Of a DNA stretch of 64,000 bases, positions 28,301 through 34,661 are shown piece after piece. The first letter of the stretch is position 1. Each line of letters starts with the position of its first letter. This DNA comes from an uncultured Bacteroidales bacterium (GTDB lineage: Bacteria > Bacteroidota > Bacteroidia > Bacteroidales > Muribaculaceae). A program made the position numbers and the translations under genes. A model generated the notes under the pieces. It was not told the DNA's origin, searched no databases, and saw only the letters and a program-made list of their open reading frames with translations. Where the stretch lies: positions 62,001 to 126,000 of the forward strand of contig CADAAI010000002.1 of assembly GCA_902785925.1 (NCBI GenBank), written 5' to 3'.

Positions 28301-28936
28301 GACATTGGCTTCGGTGGTCTCGACCACGTGATTGCTAGTGGCAAGAACGTCAACATCCTCGTTATCGATACTGAGGTTTACTCTAACACTGGTGGTCAGG
28401 CTTCGAAGGCTACTCCAATCGGTGCTATCGCTAAATTTGCCGCTGCAGGTAAGCGCATCCGCAAGAAAGACCTTGGTCTTATTGCTTCGACCTATGGCTA
28501 CGTTTATGTAGCACAGGTAGCAATGGGCGCTAGCGATGCTCAGTGCTTGAAGGCATTCCGTGAGGCTGAGGCATATGATGGTCCTTCAATCATCATCGCC
28601 TACGCTCCATGTATCAACCACGGTTTGAAGGTTGGTATGGGCAAATCACAGGCCGAAGAGGCTAAGGCTGTAGAATGCGGATACTGGCACCTGTGGCGTT
28701 ATAATCCTGAGCTCGAGAAAGAGGGCAAGAACCCATTCACTCTCGACAGCAAGGAGCCTAACTGGGATGAGTTTGAGAACTTCCTCAAGGGCGAGGTTCG
28801 CTATGCTTCGGTATTGAAGCAATATCCCGACGAGGCAGAGGAACTCTTTGCTGCTGCGAAGGAGAATGCTCAGTGGCGCTACAACAACTACCGCCGTCTG
28901 GCACGCCAGCAGTGGGGAGTTGAACCCGAAGAGTAA
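25382..28936 (+). CDS. nifJ: pyruvate:ferredoxin (flavodoxin) oxidoreductase
   Basis: A 1184-residue single-chain PFOR that cleaves pyruvate with CoA to acetyl-CoA and CO2 and passes electrons to ferredoxin or flavodoxin; it is central to fermentation in strict anaerobes. Domains in order: the pyrimidine-binding domain with YPITPSSTMAEHVDEW (about 35-50) and the TYTASQGLLLM loop; the CoA-binding middle; a two-cluster ferredoxin domain with CIQCNKCALVCP (C690, C693, C696, C700) and CLGCGNCADVCPG; and the TPP domain with GACSGCGETPY (ligands of the third cluster) and GGDGASYDIGFGGLDH, then NTGGQ. Length is as usual. Strongly biased codons suggest high expression. Monocistronic between its own promoter and a terminator. 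Confidence 0.97.
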   Translation: MAKEKKFMTCDGNQAAAHISYMFTEVAAIYPITPSSTMAEHVDEWAAAGRKNIFGETVLVQEMQSEGGAAGAVHGSLQAGALTTTYTASQGLLLMIPNMYKIAGELLPGVFHVSARTLASHTLCIFGDHQDVMATRQTGFAMLCEGSVQEVMDLAAVAHLSAIKGRVPFVNFFDGFRTSHEIQKVEALDQEDLKPLVDMEALNGFRQRAMNPDKPVTRGTAENPDVFFQHRESCNDYYTAVPAIVEDYMKKISDLTGRKYGLFDYYGAKDADRVIIAMGSVTEAIRETIDHLTEQGEKVGLVAVHLYRPFSAKHFLAAVPSTAKRIAVLDRTKEPGAVGEPLYLDVKDCFYGAENAPLIVGGRYGLGSKDTTPAQILSVYENLSLPVPKNQFTIGIEDDVTFASLPQKEEIALGGEDLFQAKFYGLGADGTVGANKNSVKIIGDNTDKYCQAYFSYDSKKSGGFTCSHLRFGDQPIRSTYLVTTPNFVACHVQAYLHMYDVTRGLQKNGTFLLNTVWEGETLAKNLPNKVKKYFADNNITVYYINATKIAQEIGLGNRTNTILQSAFFRITGVIPVELAVEQMKKFIVKSYGRKGEDVVNKNYQAVDRGNEYEQLTVDPEWSNLPTDNDIDDNAPAFINEVVRPINAQNGDLLPVSAFRGREDGTWDAGTAAYEKRGVATFVPVWNAQNCIQCNKCALVCPHAAIRPFLMNEEEAAASPFAEADKLSAIGKTLAGLKFVQAVDVMDCLGCGNCADVCPGKKGEKALTMVPLEEQVENQKLWDYCVANVTSKQELVDIKSNVKNSQFATPLFEFSGACSGCGETPYVKLISQLFGDREMVANATGCSSIYSASVPSSPYTVNEKGHGPAWANSLFEDFCEFGLGMTIADEKMRNRVTGFVKEAIECDKVSADVKALYQEWLDNKEDGAKSRELSDKILAAIENSDAECDKKVKSLAQYLVKRSQWIIGGDGASYDIGFGGLDHVIASGKNVNILVIDTEVYSNTGGQASKATPIGAIAKFAAAGKRIRKKDLGLIASTYGYVYVAQVAMGASDAQCLKAFREAEAYDGPSIIIAYAPCINHGLKVGMGKSQAEEAKAVECGYWHLWRYNPELEKEGKNPFTLDSKEPNWDEFENFLKGEVRYASVLKQYPDEAEELFAAAKENAQWRYNNYRRLARQQWGVEPEE

Positions 28937-28960
28937 TCTTTTAACACTCAAAAATTAATG

Positions 28961-28995
28961 AGTTGCGGTGTCATTTTGGCATCGCAACTTTTTTT
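28961..28995 (+). terminator. rho-independent terminator after PFOR
   Basis: A 12-bp stem with two wobble pairs (28961-28972 with 28978-28989) is followed by seven T. Confidence 0.88.
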
Positions 28996-29027
28996 GTTCT
29001 AACCGACAAAAAATGCAAACTTTTTTG

Positions 29028-29035
29028 TAACTTTG
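29028..29035 (+). promoter_or_regulatory. -7 box (TAACTTTG) of the lpxB unit
   Basis: A perfect -7 element 29 bases before the lpxB ATG; no TTTG at the expected upstream distance. Confidence 0.5.
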
Positions 29036-29063
29036 TAAATTGAACATACCAGATTAAACGGCG

Positions 29064-30194
29064 ATGCGATATTTTATCATAGCAGGTGAAGCTTCGGGCG
29101 ACATTCATGGCAGTGCGCTCATCAAGTCACTCAAGGAGCAAGATAGTGGGGCCCAGGTTGAATTCCTGGGAGGTGATCTCATGGCACGCAGTGCTGGCCA
29201 TGAGCCACTCATTCATTATCGCGATATGGCGTTTATGGGTTTTATCGAAGTCATAAAGCACTTGGGCAGCATACTCGGTTTTATGAAAAAAGCCAAAATT
29301 GCCATGACTAATAATCGTCCTGATGCTTTAATTCTCATTGATTATCCATCGTTCAATTTAAAGATGGCAAAATGGGCAAAGCAACAAGAAATTCCTGTGT
29401 TCTATTTCATTTCTCCAAAGGTATGGGCATGGAAAGAGTGGCGCGTGAAAGACATAAAGAAATATGTAGACCGCATGTTCTCAATTCTTCCTTTTGAGAC
29501 CAACTTTTACCGTAAGCATAATTACGAAGTGGAATATGTGGGAAACCCCACCGTAAAGGAAATCAACAGTGCCTTAGCAACAATGCGTGGAGCCACACAG
29601 TTCAGAGAAAACAATGGTCTTGACCCAAACAAACCAATTATTGCTCTATTACCAGGCTCGCGCATAAAAGAGATTCGTGACAATCTTCCGACAATGATTG
29701 CTGCCGCAAAACTTCACAACAGTTGCCAGACGGTTATCGCTGGAGCTCCAAGCATTGACGATGAGATTTATTCACTAGCAATAAAAGGTAAGAAAATTCC
29801 TGTGCTGCGTGAGCAGACGTTTGAGCTAGTGCATCATGCAAAAGTTGCCCTTGTGACATCAGGTACAGCTACGTTAGAGACAGCATTATTAGGTACTCCT
29901 CAAGTGGCATGCTATCGCATGAACGGCAGCAAACTCGTGTACACATTCTATCGCAAGCTAATCAAGGGCAAGTATGTCACTTTGCCCAACCTAATTGCTG
30001 ACGAACCAATCATTCCTGAGCTACTATTACACAATTGCAACGTGGAAAGTGTTGATGACCACTTAACTCAACTGCTCAGCGATACCGACGATCGCAAAGC
30101 GATGATTGAAGGTTATGATAAGATTGCACAGCTTCTAACCACTAAAGATTGTGCACAAACCACCGCACAACGTATAATACAACAACTGAGATGA
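29064..30194 (+). CDS. lpxB: lipid-A-disaccharide synthase
   Basis: A 376-residue peripheral membrane GT19 glycosyltransferase. It joins UDP-2,3-diacylglucosamine and lipid X to make the lipid A disaccharide in LPS assembly. Diagnostic segments: IIAGEASGDIHGSALIKSLK at the N-terminus, the DYPSFNLKMAKWAK block, ISPKVWAWKEWRVKDIKKY, LPFETNFYRKH, VGNPT, LLPGSRIKEI and SGTATLETALLGTPQVACYR. Its TGA overlaps the start of the HD-RpiB gene as ATGA, which implies coupled translation. In many Bacteroidota lpxB follows surE; here surE is not adjacent. Confidence 0.96.
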   Translation: MRYFIIAGEASGDIHGSALIKSLKEQDSGAQVEFLGGDLMARSAGHEPLIHYRDMAFMGFIEVIKHLGSILGFMKKAKIAMTNNRPDALILIDYPSFNLKMAKWAKQQEIPVFYFISPKVWAWKEWRVKDIKKYVDRMFSILPFETNFYRKHNYEVEYVGNPTVKEINSALATMRGATQFRENNGLDPNKPIIALLPGSRIKEIRDNLPTMIAAAKLHNSCQTVIAGAPSIDDEIYSLAIKGKKIPVLREQTFELVHHAKVALVTSGTATLETALLGTPQVACYRMNGSKLVYTFYRKLIKGKYVTLPNLIADEPIIPELLLHNCNVESVDDHLTQLLSDTDDRKAMIEGYDKIAQLLTTKDCAQTTAQRIIQQLR

Positions 30195-31285
30195 ATCGAT
30201 TTGATGAAATAGCAACTTTTCTTGAGCAAGAGATTGTGCCCCGATACGACTCCTTCGATGCCGGTCATCGCCGTGACCATGTGCACTATGTAATGACTGA
30301 GAGTCTGCGGTTGGCTCAGCACTACCCTACTGTTGACCTTGCTATATTGCTTGCTGCGGCTGCTTATCATGATTTAGGACTTGAAGTAGATCGCAAGACT
30401 CATCACACCGAAAGTGCACGCATTATTCTCGAAGATAAACGACTTGCACAATGGTTCACTAAAAGTGAGATAGAGACCATTGCTCAAGCAGCCGAAGATC
30501 ACCGTGCGTCGAGTAACCACGAGCCACGCTCTATCTATGGGCGGCTTGTTGCTGAGGCCGACCGGCAGATAGATGGCGACACCATAATACGCCGTACGAT
30601 TCAATTCACCTTTAAGCATTACAAAACCTTTGACCGAGAAGAGAACTACAAGCGTTTTTTAGAGCATATGACAGAAAAATATGCAGAGGGTGGATATCTA
30701 AAACTATGGATTCCGGAGTCGAGCAATGCTCGGCGACTTAATGAGTTTCGCAAGCTTCTTAAAGAACCAGTAGCATTAAGAGAAAAATTTGACATAATAT
30801 TTGACACACTAATTAAACAAGAAAAAATGGAATCAATAATTAAGCCAGGCATACCTGTAGCACTATGTAGCGACCATGCAGGATTTGCCACCAAACAAGC
30901 TGTTATCGACTACTTGAAAGAGAATAGCATTGAATACAAGGATTTTGGCACATACAACGAGGAAAGCTGTGACTATCCTGATTATGCCCATCCTTGCGCT
31001 CTTGCAGTTGAGAGTGGTGAGTGCTATCCAGGCATAGCAGTGTGTGGTAGCGGTGAAGGTATCAATATAACCCTCAACAAGCATCAAGGTATACGCTCGG
31101 CACTGTGCTGGCAACCTGAGCTCGCTCGCTTGGCACGTCAACACAACGATGCCAACGTGCTTGCCATGCCTGGTAGATTTGTGACTAATGAAGAAGCACT
31201 TGAGATGGTTAAGACATTTCTCTCAACCAAATTTGAAGGCGGTCGCCACCAGAATCGCGTTAATAAAATCCCTGTTACCAAATAA
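30191..31285 (+). CDS. rpiB: HD-domain protein fused in frame to ribose-5-phosphate isomerase B
   Basis: A continuous 364-codon frame with two domains. Residues about 20-130 form an HD phosphohydrolase-like domain with H30, H60-D61 (AAYHDLGLE), H104 (AEDHRAS) and D124 (AEADRQID) as the expected metal ligands. Residues 213-364 form a complete RpiB, which interconverts ribose-5- and ribulose-5-phosphate: CSDHAGFATKQAVIDYL, the catalytic Cys at 285 in AVCGSGEGINI, and ARQHNDANVLAM. M213 (ATG at 30827) is preceded by an A-rich stretch and could be an internal start giving stand-alone RpiB of usual length. The start at 30191 (ATGA overlap with lpxB) was chosen over an upstream in-frame ATG at 30149, which would run deep into lpxB. 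Confidence 0.85.
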   Translation: MNRFDEIATFLEQEIVPRYDSFDAGHRRDHVHYVMTESLRLAQHYPTVDLAILLAAAAYHDLGLEVDRKTHHTESARIILEDKRLAQWFTKSEIETIAQAAEDHRASSNHEPRSIYGRLVAEADRQIDGDTIIRRTIQFTFKHYKTFDREENYKRFLEHMTEKYAEGGYLKLWIPESSNARRLNEFRKLLKEPVALREKFDIIFDTLIKQEKMESIIKPGIPVALCSDHAGFATKQAVIDYLKENSIEYKDFGTYNEESCDYPDYAHPCALAVESGECYPGIAVCGSGEGINITLNKHQGIRSALCWQPELARLARQHNDANVLAMPGRFVTNEEALEMVKTFLSTKFEGGRHQNRVNKIPVTK

Positions 31286-31316
31286 GCATTGCATCACAAA
31301 AAACTTATTAACAACG

Positions 31317-31348
31317 TTTGCGTGATTGGGCTGAAAGTAGTAACTTTG
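31317..31348 (+). promoter_or_regulatory. promoter of the HU-CCDC81/SPOR gene
   Basis: TTTG (31317-31320), 20 bases, TAACTTTG (31341-31348): a full consensus match that abuts the start codon, so transcription should begin at about 31352-31355, at or inside the first codons. Confidence 0.75.
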
Positions 31349-31349
31349 C

Positions 31350-32330
31350 ATGATGATTTCAATTGTTCAACACATAGAATACTTGATGATGTATAACGAC
31401 TGCGTGGTAGTTCCCGGTTGGGGAGCACTAATTGCTAATTATACATCATCATCGGTTGATGGTGGCAAAGTGCTACAGCCTAAGCGTTCTATTGGCTTCA
31501 ATGCTACCATTAATCACAATGATGGCTTGCTAGCCAACTCGCTGATGCGTCGCCACAAGTTGAACTATGACCAAGCATGCAAGCTTATCTATGATAATGT
31601 AACCACATTCAACCGTCATGTAATGCAAGGCAATGAGCTAGCATTTGGACATCTTGGTTATTTTAAACTTGCTGACAAAGAGCGACTTGAGTTCATGCCA
31701 ATGCCCTTAATTCAGGCTTGTGACGAATTCTTTGGACTCAACAGCATAGACATGACATCGCTTACTAGTTCTATCGAGACTCAAGAACCCGTATTCAAAC
31801 CAGTTGCAGTAACTTGGCAAGAGCGCTTAAAGGTTGCCGCTTCGATAGCTGTTATCGTGGGCGTTGGACTACTGTTGTCCACACCAGTTATTATTGACCG
31901 TAGCACTCAAACCGCTAGCCTTAACGTTACCGAAGTAAAGACACAGCCCACAACATCGAGCGTTACTGTGAAACCAGCAAGCAAGGCAACAGCTGATGAC
32001 AATAAATTCGCATACATTGATGACAGTGGTAAAGCGACAAAAATTGAGCCTGTTAAGCCCACAAAAAATGAAAAGACTGTAGATAGTGCAGACTACGAGG
32101 AGGGCATGCCAAACAAAGGTAATTATTGCCTAGTAATTAACTCTTGCAGCACGGCCAAGAAAGCAGCTGAAATGAAGCAATATTATGCTAAGAAAGGCAT
32201 CAAAACTCAAGTTGTGAAACGAGGTAAGTACCATCACCTAGCTATAGCTAAAAGCGACAGCAAGCAAGAACTTAACAAGATTAAGAAAACGTTATCTAGC
32301 AAATACAAGCGGGCTTGGGTGTGTCGATAA
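31350..32330 (+). CDS. HU-CCDC81 plus SPOR domain protein
   Basis: A 326-residue, single-pass membrane protein. Residues 1-120 match the bacterial HU-CCDC81 pair of domains (HIEYLMMYNDCVVVPGWGAL, then SIGFNATINHNDGLLANSLM and GHLGYFKLADKERLEF). A hydrophobic helix at about 168-185 (VAASIAVIVGVGLLLSTPVI) follows. After a linker rich in Thr, Lys and Pro, a SPOR domain lies at about 255-325 (YCLVINSCSTAKKAAEMKQY). SPOR domains bind peptidoglycan lacking stem peptides at division sites. The protein thus links a DNA- or protein-binding cytoplasmic part to the septal wall. The ATG at 31350 or 31353 lies at the predicted transcript start. Confidence 0.88.
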   Translation: MMISIVQHIEYLMMYNDCVVVPGWGALIANYTSSSVDGGKVLQPKRSIGFNATINHNDGLLANSLMRRHKLNYDQACKLIYDNVTTFNRHVMQGNELAFGHLGYFKLADKERLEFMPMPLIQACDEFFGLNSIDMTSLTSSIETQEPVFKPVAVTWQERLKVAASIAVIVGVGLLLSTPVIIDRSTQTASLNVTEVKTQPTTSSVTVKPASKATADDNKFAYIDDSGKATKIEPVKPTKNEKTVDSADYEEGMPNKGNYCLVINSCSTAKKAAEMKQYYAKKGIKTQVVKRGKYHHLAIAKSDSKQELNKIKKTLSSKYKRAWVCR

Positions 32331-32359
32331 AACACGACTGATGAATACATCAAATAATG

Positions 32360-32395
32360 CGAGTGGCACTTGAATTCAAGTGTCACTCGTATTTT
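32360..32395. terminator. hairpin terminator between the SPOR gene and the His-rich lipoprotein gene
   Basis: A 13-bp stem with one G-T pair (32360-32372 with 32377-32389) and a 4-base loop, then a T-rich tract on the plus strand; it lies between converging genes. Confidence 0.8.
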
Positions 32396-32397
32396 AA

Positions 32398-32601
32398 TTA
32401 ATAGTGATGGCCTGGATGATGTCCTCCACCGGGGTGGTGATGATGATGTGGCGGCGGAGGTGGAGGTGGGCCAGGACGTCCACGATAAGGATAGTCGTAG
32501 TAATAACCATCGTCATACCAATACGGGCTACATGAAGTGACTGCTACCGATGCAAGAACCGAGAGCAGTATAGCCAACAATAAAGTCTTTTTCTTCTTCA
32601 T
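32398..32601 (-). CDS. small lipoprotein with Pro- and His-rich tail
   Basis: A 67-residue protein from the ATG at 32601, chosen because it gives a standard lipoprotein signal (KKKKTLLLAILLSVLASVAVTSC, lipid-modified Cys at 24). The mature peptide is only 44 residues: a Tyr-rich segment (YWYDDGYYYDYPYRG), then seven consecutive Pro, five consecutive His and a Gly/Pro/His tail with nine His in all. Such His clusters bind zinc, nickel or copper, so a metal-buffering or surface role is possible; this is inference. An in-frame longer start at 32649 adds a non-signal leader and is less likely. Confidence 0.7.
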   Translation of the reverse strand: MKKKKTLLLAILLSVLASVAVTSCSPYWYDDGYYYDYPYRGRPGPPPPPPPHHHHHPGGGHHPGHHY

Positions 32602-32723
32602 CTCATTTAAACCGTTATAGTGAGTAAATCCATTTATTTGTTTGACCACTAAAAACGGTAATGGTTTACCTCATTGAGGAGATAATAGATGAATAGACCT
32701 TTTTTATCTACAAACGGCTTTAG

Positions 32724-33194
32724 CTATTGCCCAATATTTCGTTTAATTTCGAGTACAAAGCATCTCAATTCCTCTTTTCCTGCAAAAGCGCTAAGTGGAA
32801 TAGCAAGGAATGTGTAGCTGTTTTTCTTGAGTTTAACAATCAGGCAATCATTGGCGGCAGTAGTTCTAGCAATATCATTCCAAGAAATAAGATGTTGACG
32901 CATCTTATCGCTTGTAAAGTCAAGCAGAAGACCATTATCAGTGATTGTCACTGTTTTCTCAAGTATCGACCATCTCGACTCTTGAGTGAGACCGTAATAG
33001 TAATAGATTAGAGGCAACGCCATCATCACAATGCCCATTGCAACGATGAGAGAAACATAGGCAAAACGGGTGTCGAAAGCAATAAGACTCAAACACAACA
33101 CTATAGGTAAAATAAGAATCCACCAGCGACGACTGAAATAGAGTCGACGCAGTATTGACATATAAGTAGTGGTTGTTATTGAACAAGGGGTCAT
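32724..33194 (-). CDS. YcxB-like membrane protein
   Basis: A 156-residue protein with two adjacent hydrophobic helices (about 24-42 and 46-66; ILILPIVLCLSLIAF and VSLIVAMGIVMMALP). A soluble tail follows with TVTITDNGLLLDFTSD, LISWNDIARTTAANDCLIV and FLAIPLSAFAG. The tail matches the YcxB-type C-terminal domain ('i.W..i..v.e.....l......ip...f'). Function unknown. It starts nine bases after the stop of the C45 hydrolase gene and shares its promoter. Confidence 0.7.
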   Translation of the reverse strand: MTPCSITTTTYMSILRRLYFSRRWWILILPIVLCLSLIAFDTRFAYVSLIVAMGIVMMALPLIYYYYGLTQESRWSILEKTVTITDNGLLLDFTSDKMRQHLISWNDIARTTAANDCLIVKLKKNSYTFLAIPLSAFAGKEELRCFVLEIKRNIGQ

Positions 33195-33203
33195 CGCCTG
33201 AAA

Positions 33204-34337
33204 TTATTGACCCATTGTCTCGAGTAACAACTTTAGCTGCTCACGCTTTGCTCTTTCAAGATGATAGGTCGCCATGTTCTTGGGAACTAGTTGTTGACAA
33301 TAGCCAGTTCCATCCTTATTATACAACTTACTCAAGTTGAGATAGTGCTTGCCATTACCACGCTCTATAGAGAACACCTCGGCATGACGAGAACGAACGA
33401 GATTACATTGCGGACTGTGATGGTTATCACTAGAGCCTTTCAGCATCTCAGGCACACCACCGGCTGCATCAACTCTAGCAGCAAAGGTTTCGGCACAAGG
33501 AGGATAACCAAGTGCGATCCACATGGTAGTTAGAATGGGAGATTCGCCAGGCAACACACCTTCAATTGCTATCGAAGCTGTTGAAATGCGACGTGGAATG
33601 AAGTCCTGATCCACAATCCATTCATCTCCACTATTTGTGAAATCTTTATCCAATAGGCTATGGTAGAAAGTACGCGAAAATTTCTCAGTAAACATCCATG
33701 GCTCAAAATCGCCTGCTTTGATGTGTGGAGCAAGCAGATACTTGGCGTTGCCATCGCGTACATAGCCCATACCCTCGTCTTCGCGACCACTGTGAGAGTA
33801 ATTGGTGCGGATTAAAACTCCATCGGGAGCATCGGTTAGGTCATATCTCTTAAAGCTAAAATTACCAGTCTCAAAATAGGCACCATGACCTTGAGCATCG
33901 ATAACTCCAAAGTTTGCTTCAACACCCATTGGCTTAGGAAGAGTGAGCAGAAGTTGTTCAAAGTCATCAACAGTGGTGCAGTGTTCTAATGCGAGTTTCA
34001 TAACCACACCCTCGCGGTCCATATTACTCTCGGGCACATCGTCGTTGTTCAGGTTATAGGATGCCGTATTCATGATTGCAAAGCCTTTTTCATTAAAACC
34101 TGTCCATGCAGCAGTGTCGGCTGAGTCGGTAGCATCGAAGAGAGCCACAAACTCATAACAGTCGCCATGAGCCTTGATTAACTCAACACGGTTATCAAGA
34201 CAACCAGTGTCACGGTGTTTCCATAAGATAGGACGTCCTGAAGCAGTCTTTTTACCAGAAATTATAGCTGATGTGCAAGCCATAGCACCAATAGTGCTGG
34301 CAAGAATTAACATGATTATTAATGCCTGTTTTTTCAT
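33204..34337 (-). CDS. secreted C45-family (acyl-coenzyme A:6-aminopenicillanate acyltransferase-like) Ntn hydrolase
   Basis: A 377-residue exported protein. The signal peptide ends AMA-CTSAII, so cleavage leaves Cys21 as the new N-terminus, exactly the layout of Cys Ntn-hydrolases whose N-terminal Cys is the nucleophile. Supporting motifs are PILWKHRDT (where relatives have 'grN.Dw'), TGFNEKGFAIMNTASYN and EANFGVIDAQGHGAYFET. The family cleaves or transfers acyl groups on amides and includes 6-APA acyltransferases; bile salt hydrolases are more distant relatives. The substrate is unknown. It heads a two-gene transcript with the YcxB-like gene. Confidence 0.8.
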   Translation of the reverse strand: MKKQALIIMLILASTIGAMACTSAIISGKKTASGRPILWKHRDTGCLDNRVELIKAHGDCYEFVALFDATDSADTAAWTGFNEKGFAIMNTASYNLNNDDVPESNMDREGVVMKLALEHCTTVDDFEQLLLTLPKPMGVEANFGVIDAQGHGAYFETGNFSFKRYDLTDAPDGVLIRTNYSHSGREDEGMGYVRDGNAKYLLAPHIKAGDFEPWMFTEKFSRTFYHSLLDKDFTNSGDEWIVDQDFIPRRISTASIAIEGVLPGESPILTTMWIALGYPPCAETFAARVDAAGGVPEMLKGSSDNHHSPQCNLVRSRHAEVFSIERGNGKHYLNLSKLYNKDGTGYCQQLVPKNMATYHLERAKREQLKLLLETMGQ

Positions 34338-34359
34338 GATTTCATTGAATTTATTGCCC

Positions 34360-34391
34360 CAAAGTTACTACAAATTAACTTTGAATACAAA
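34360..34391 (-). promoter_or_regulatory. promoter of the C45 hydrolase unit
   Basis: On the minus strand TTTG (34391-34388), 20 bases, TAACTTTG (34367-34360), a full match. Its -33 box is four bases from the -33 box of the divergent rho promoter. Confidence 0.75.
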
Positions 34392-34395
34392 AAAA

Positions 34396-34426
34396 TTTGT
34401 CATTTAAAATATAATTACTATCTTTG
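34396..34426 (+). promoter_or_regulatory. rho: promoter of rho
   Basis: TTTG (34396-34399), 19 bases, TATCTTTG (34419-34426), a full match. Predicted start near 34431 gives an unusually long leader of about 218 bases. Confidence 0.75.
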
Positions 34427-34571
34427 CACTTGAATTATGTACACATCTTAGCTGAATCATTGCTAAATAACCTAGATGGTGCATTTCCCACATTAAATTT
34501 TAAATTTCTATTTTTTATCTCGATAATCTTTTTTTCACCGAGCGTTGCAGCTATTAAGGTAGGCTCATTCC

Positions 34572-34661
34572 ATGAGTGTGCTTTTAATTGAGTAAATGAA
34601 ATTATTGCTGTAAAATGCGATGAGATTTTTACGATTATTTTTTAGCTTATGTATAATATAA
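34572..34661 (+). other. chain of short reading frames in the rho leader
   Basis: Four minimal frames follow each other. ATG 34572 gives MSVLLIE and stops at 34595; ATG 34596 directly abuts it (MKLLL, stop 34613). ATG 34615 gives M-R and stops at 34623. ATG 34620, overlapping that stop, opens [13 protein letters not shown], which ends at 34661 inside rho in another frame. The stop-start contacts and Leu/Phe-rich content may reflect translational coupling that controls rho, but chance is not excluded. Confidence 0.3.

Noticed and set aside
30149..30190. An upstream ATG extending the HD-RpiB protein by 14 residues
   Set aside because: It lies inside lpxB in another frame; the ATGA overlap at 30191 is the natural coupled start.
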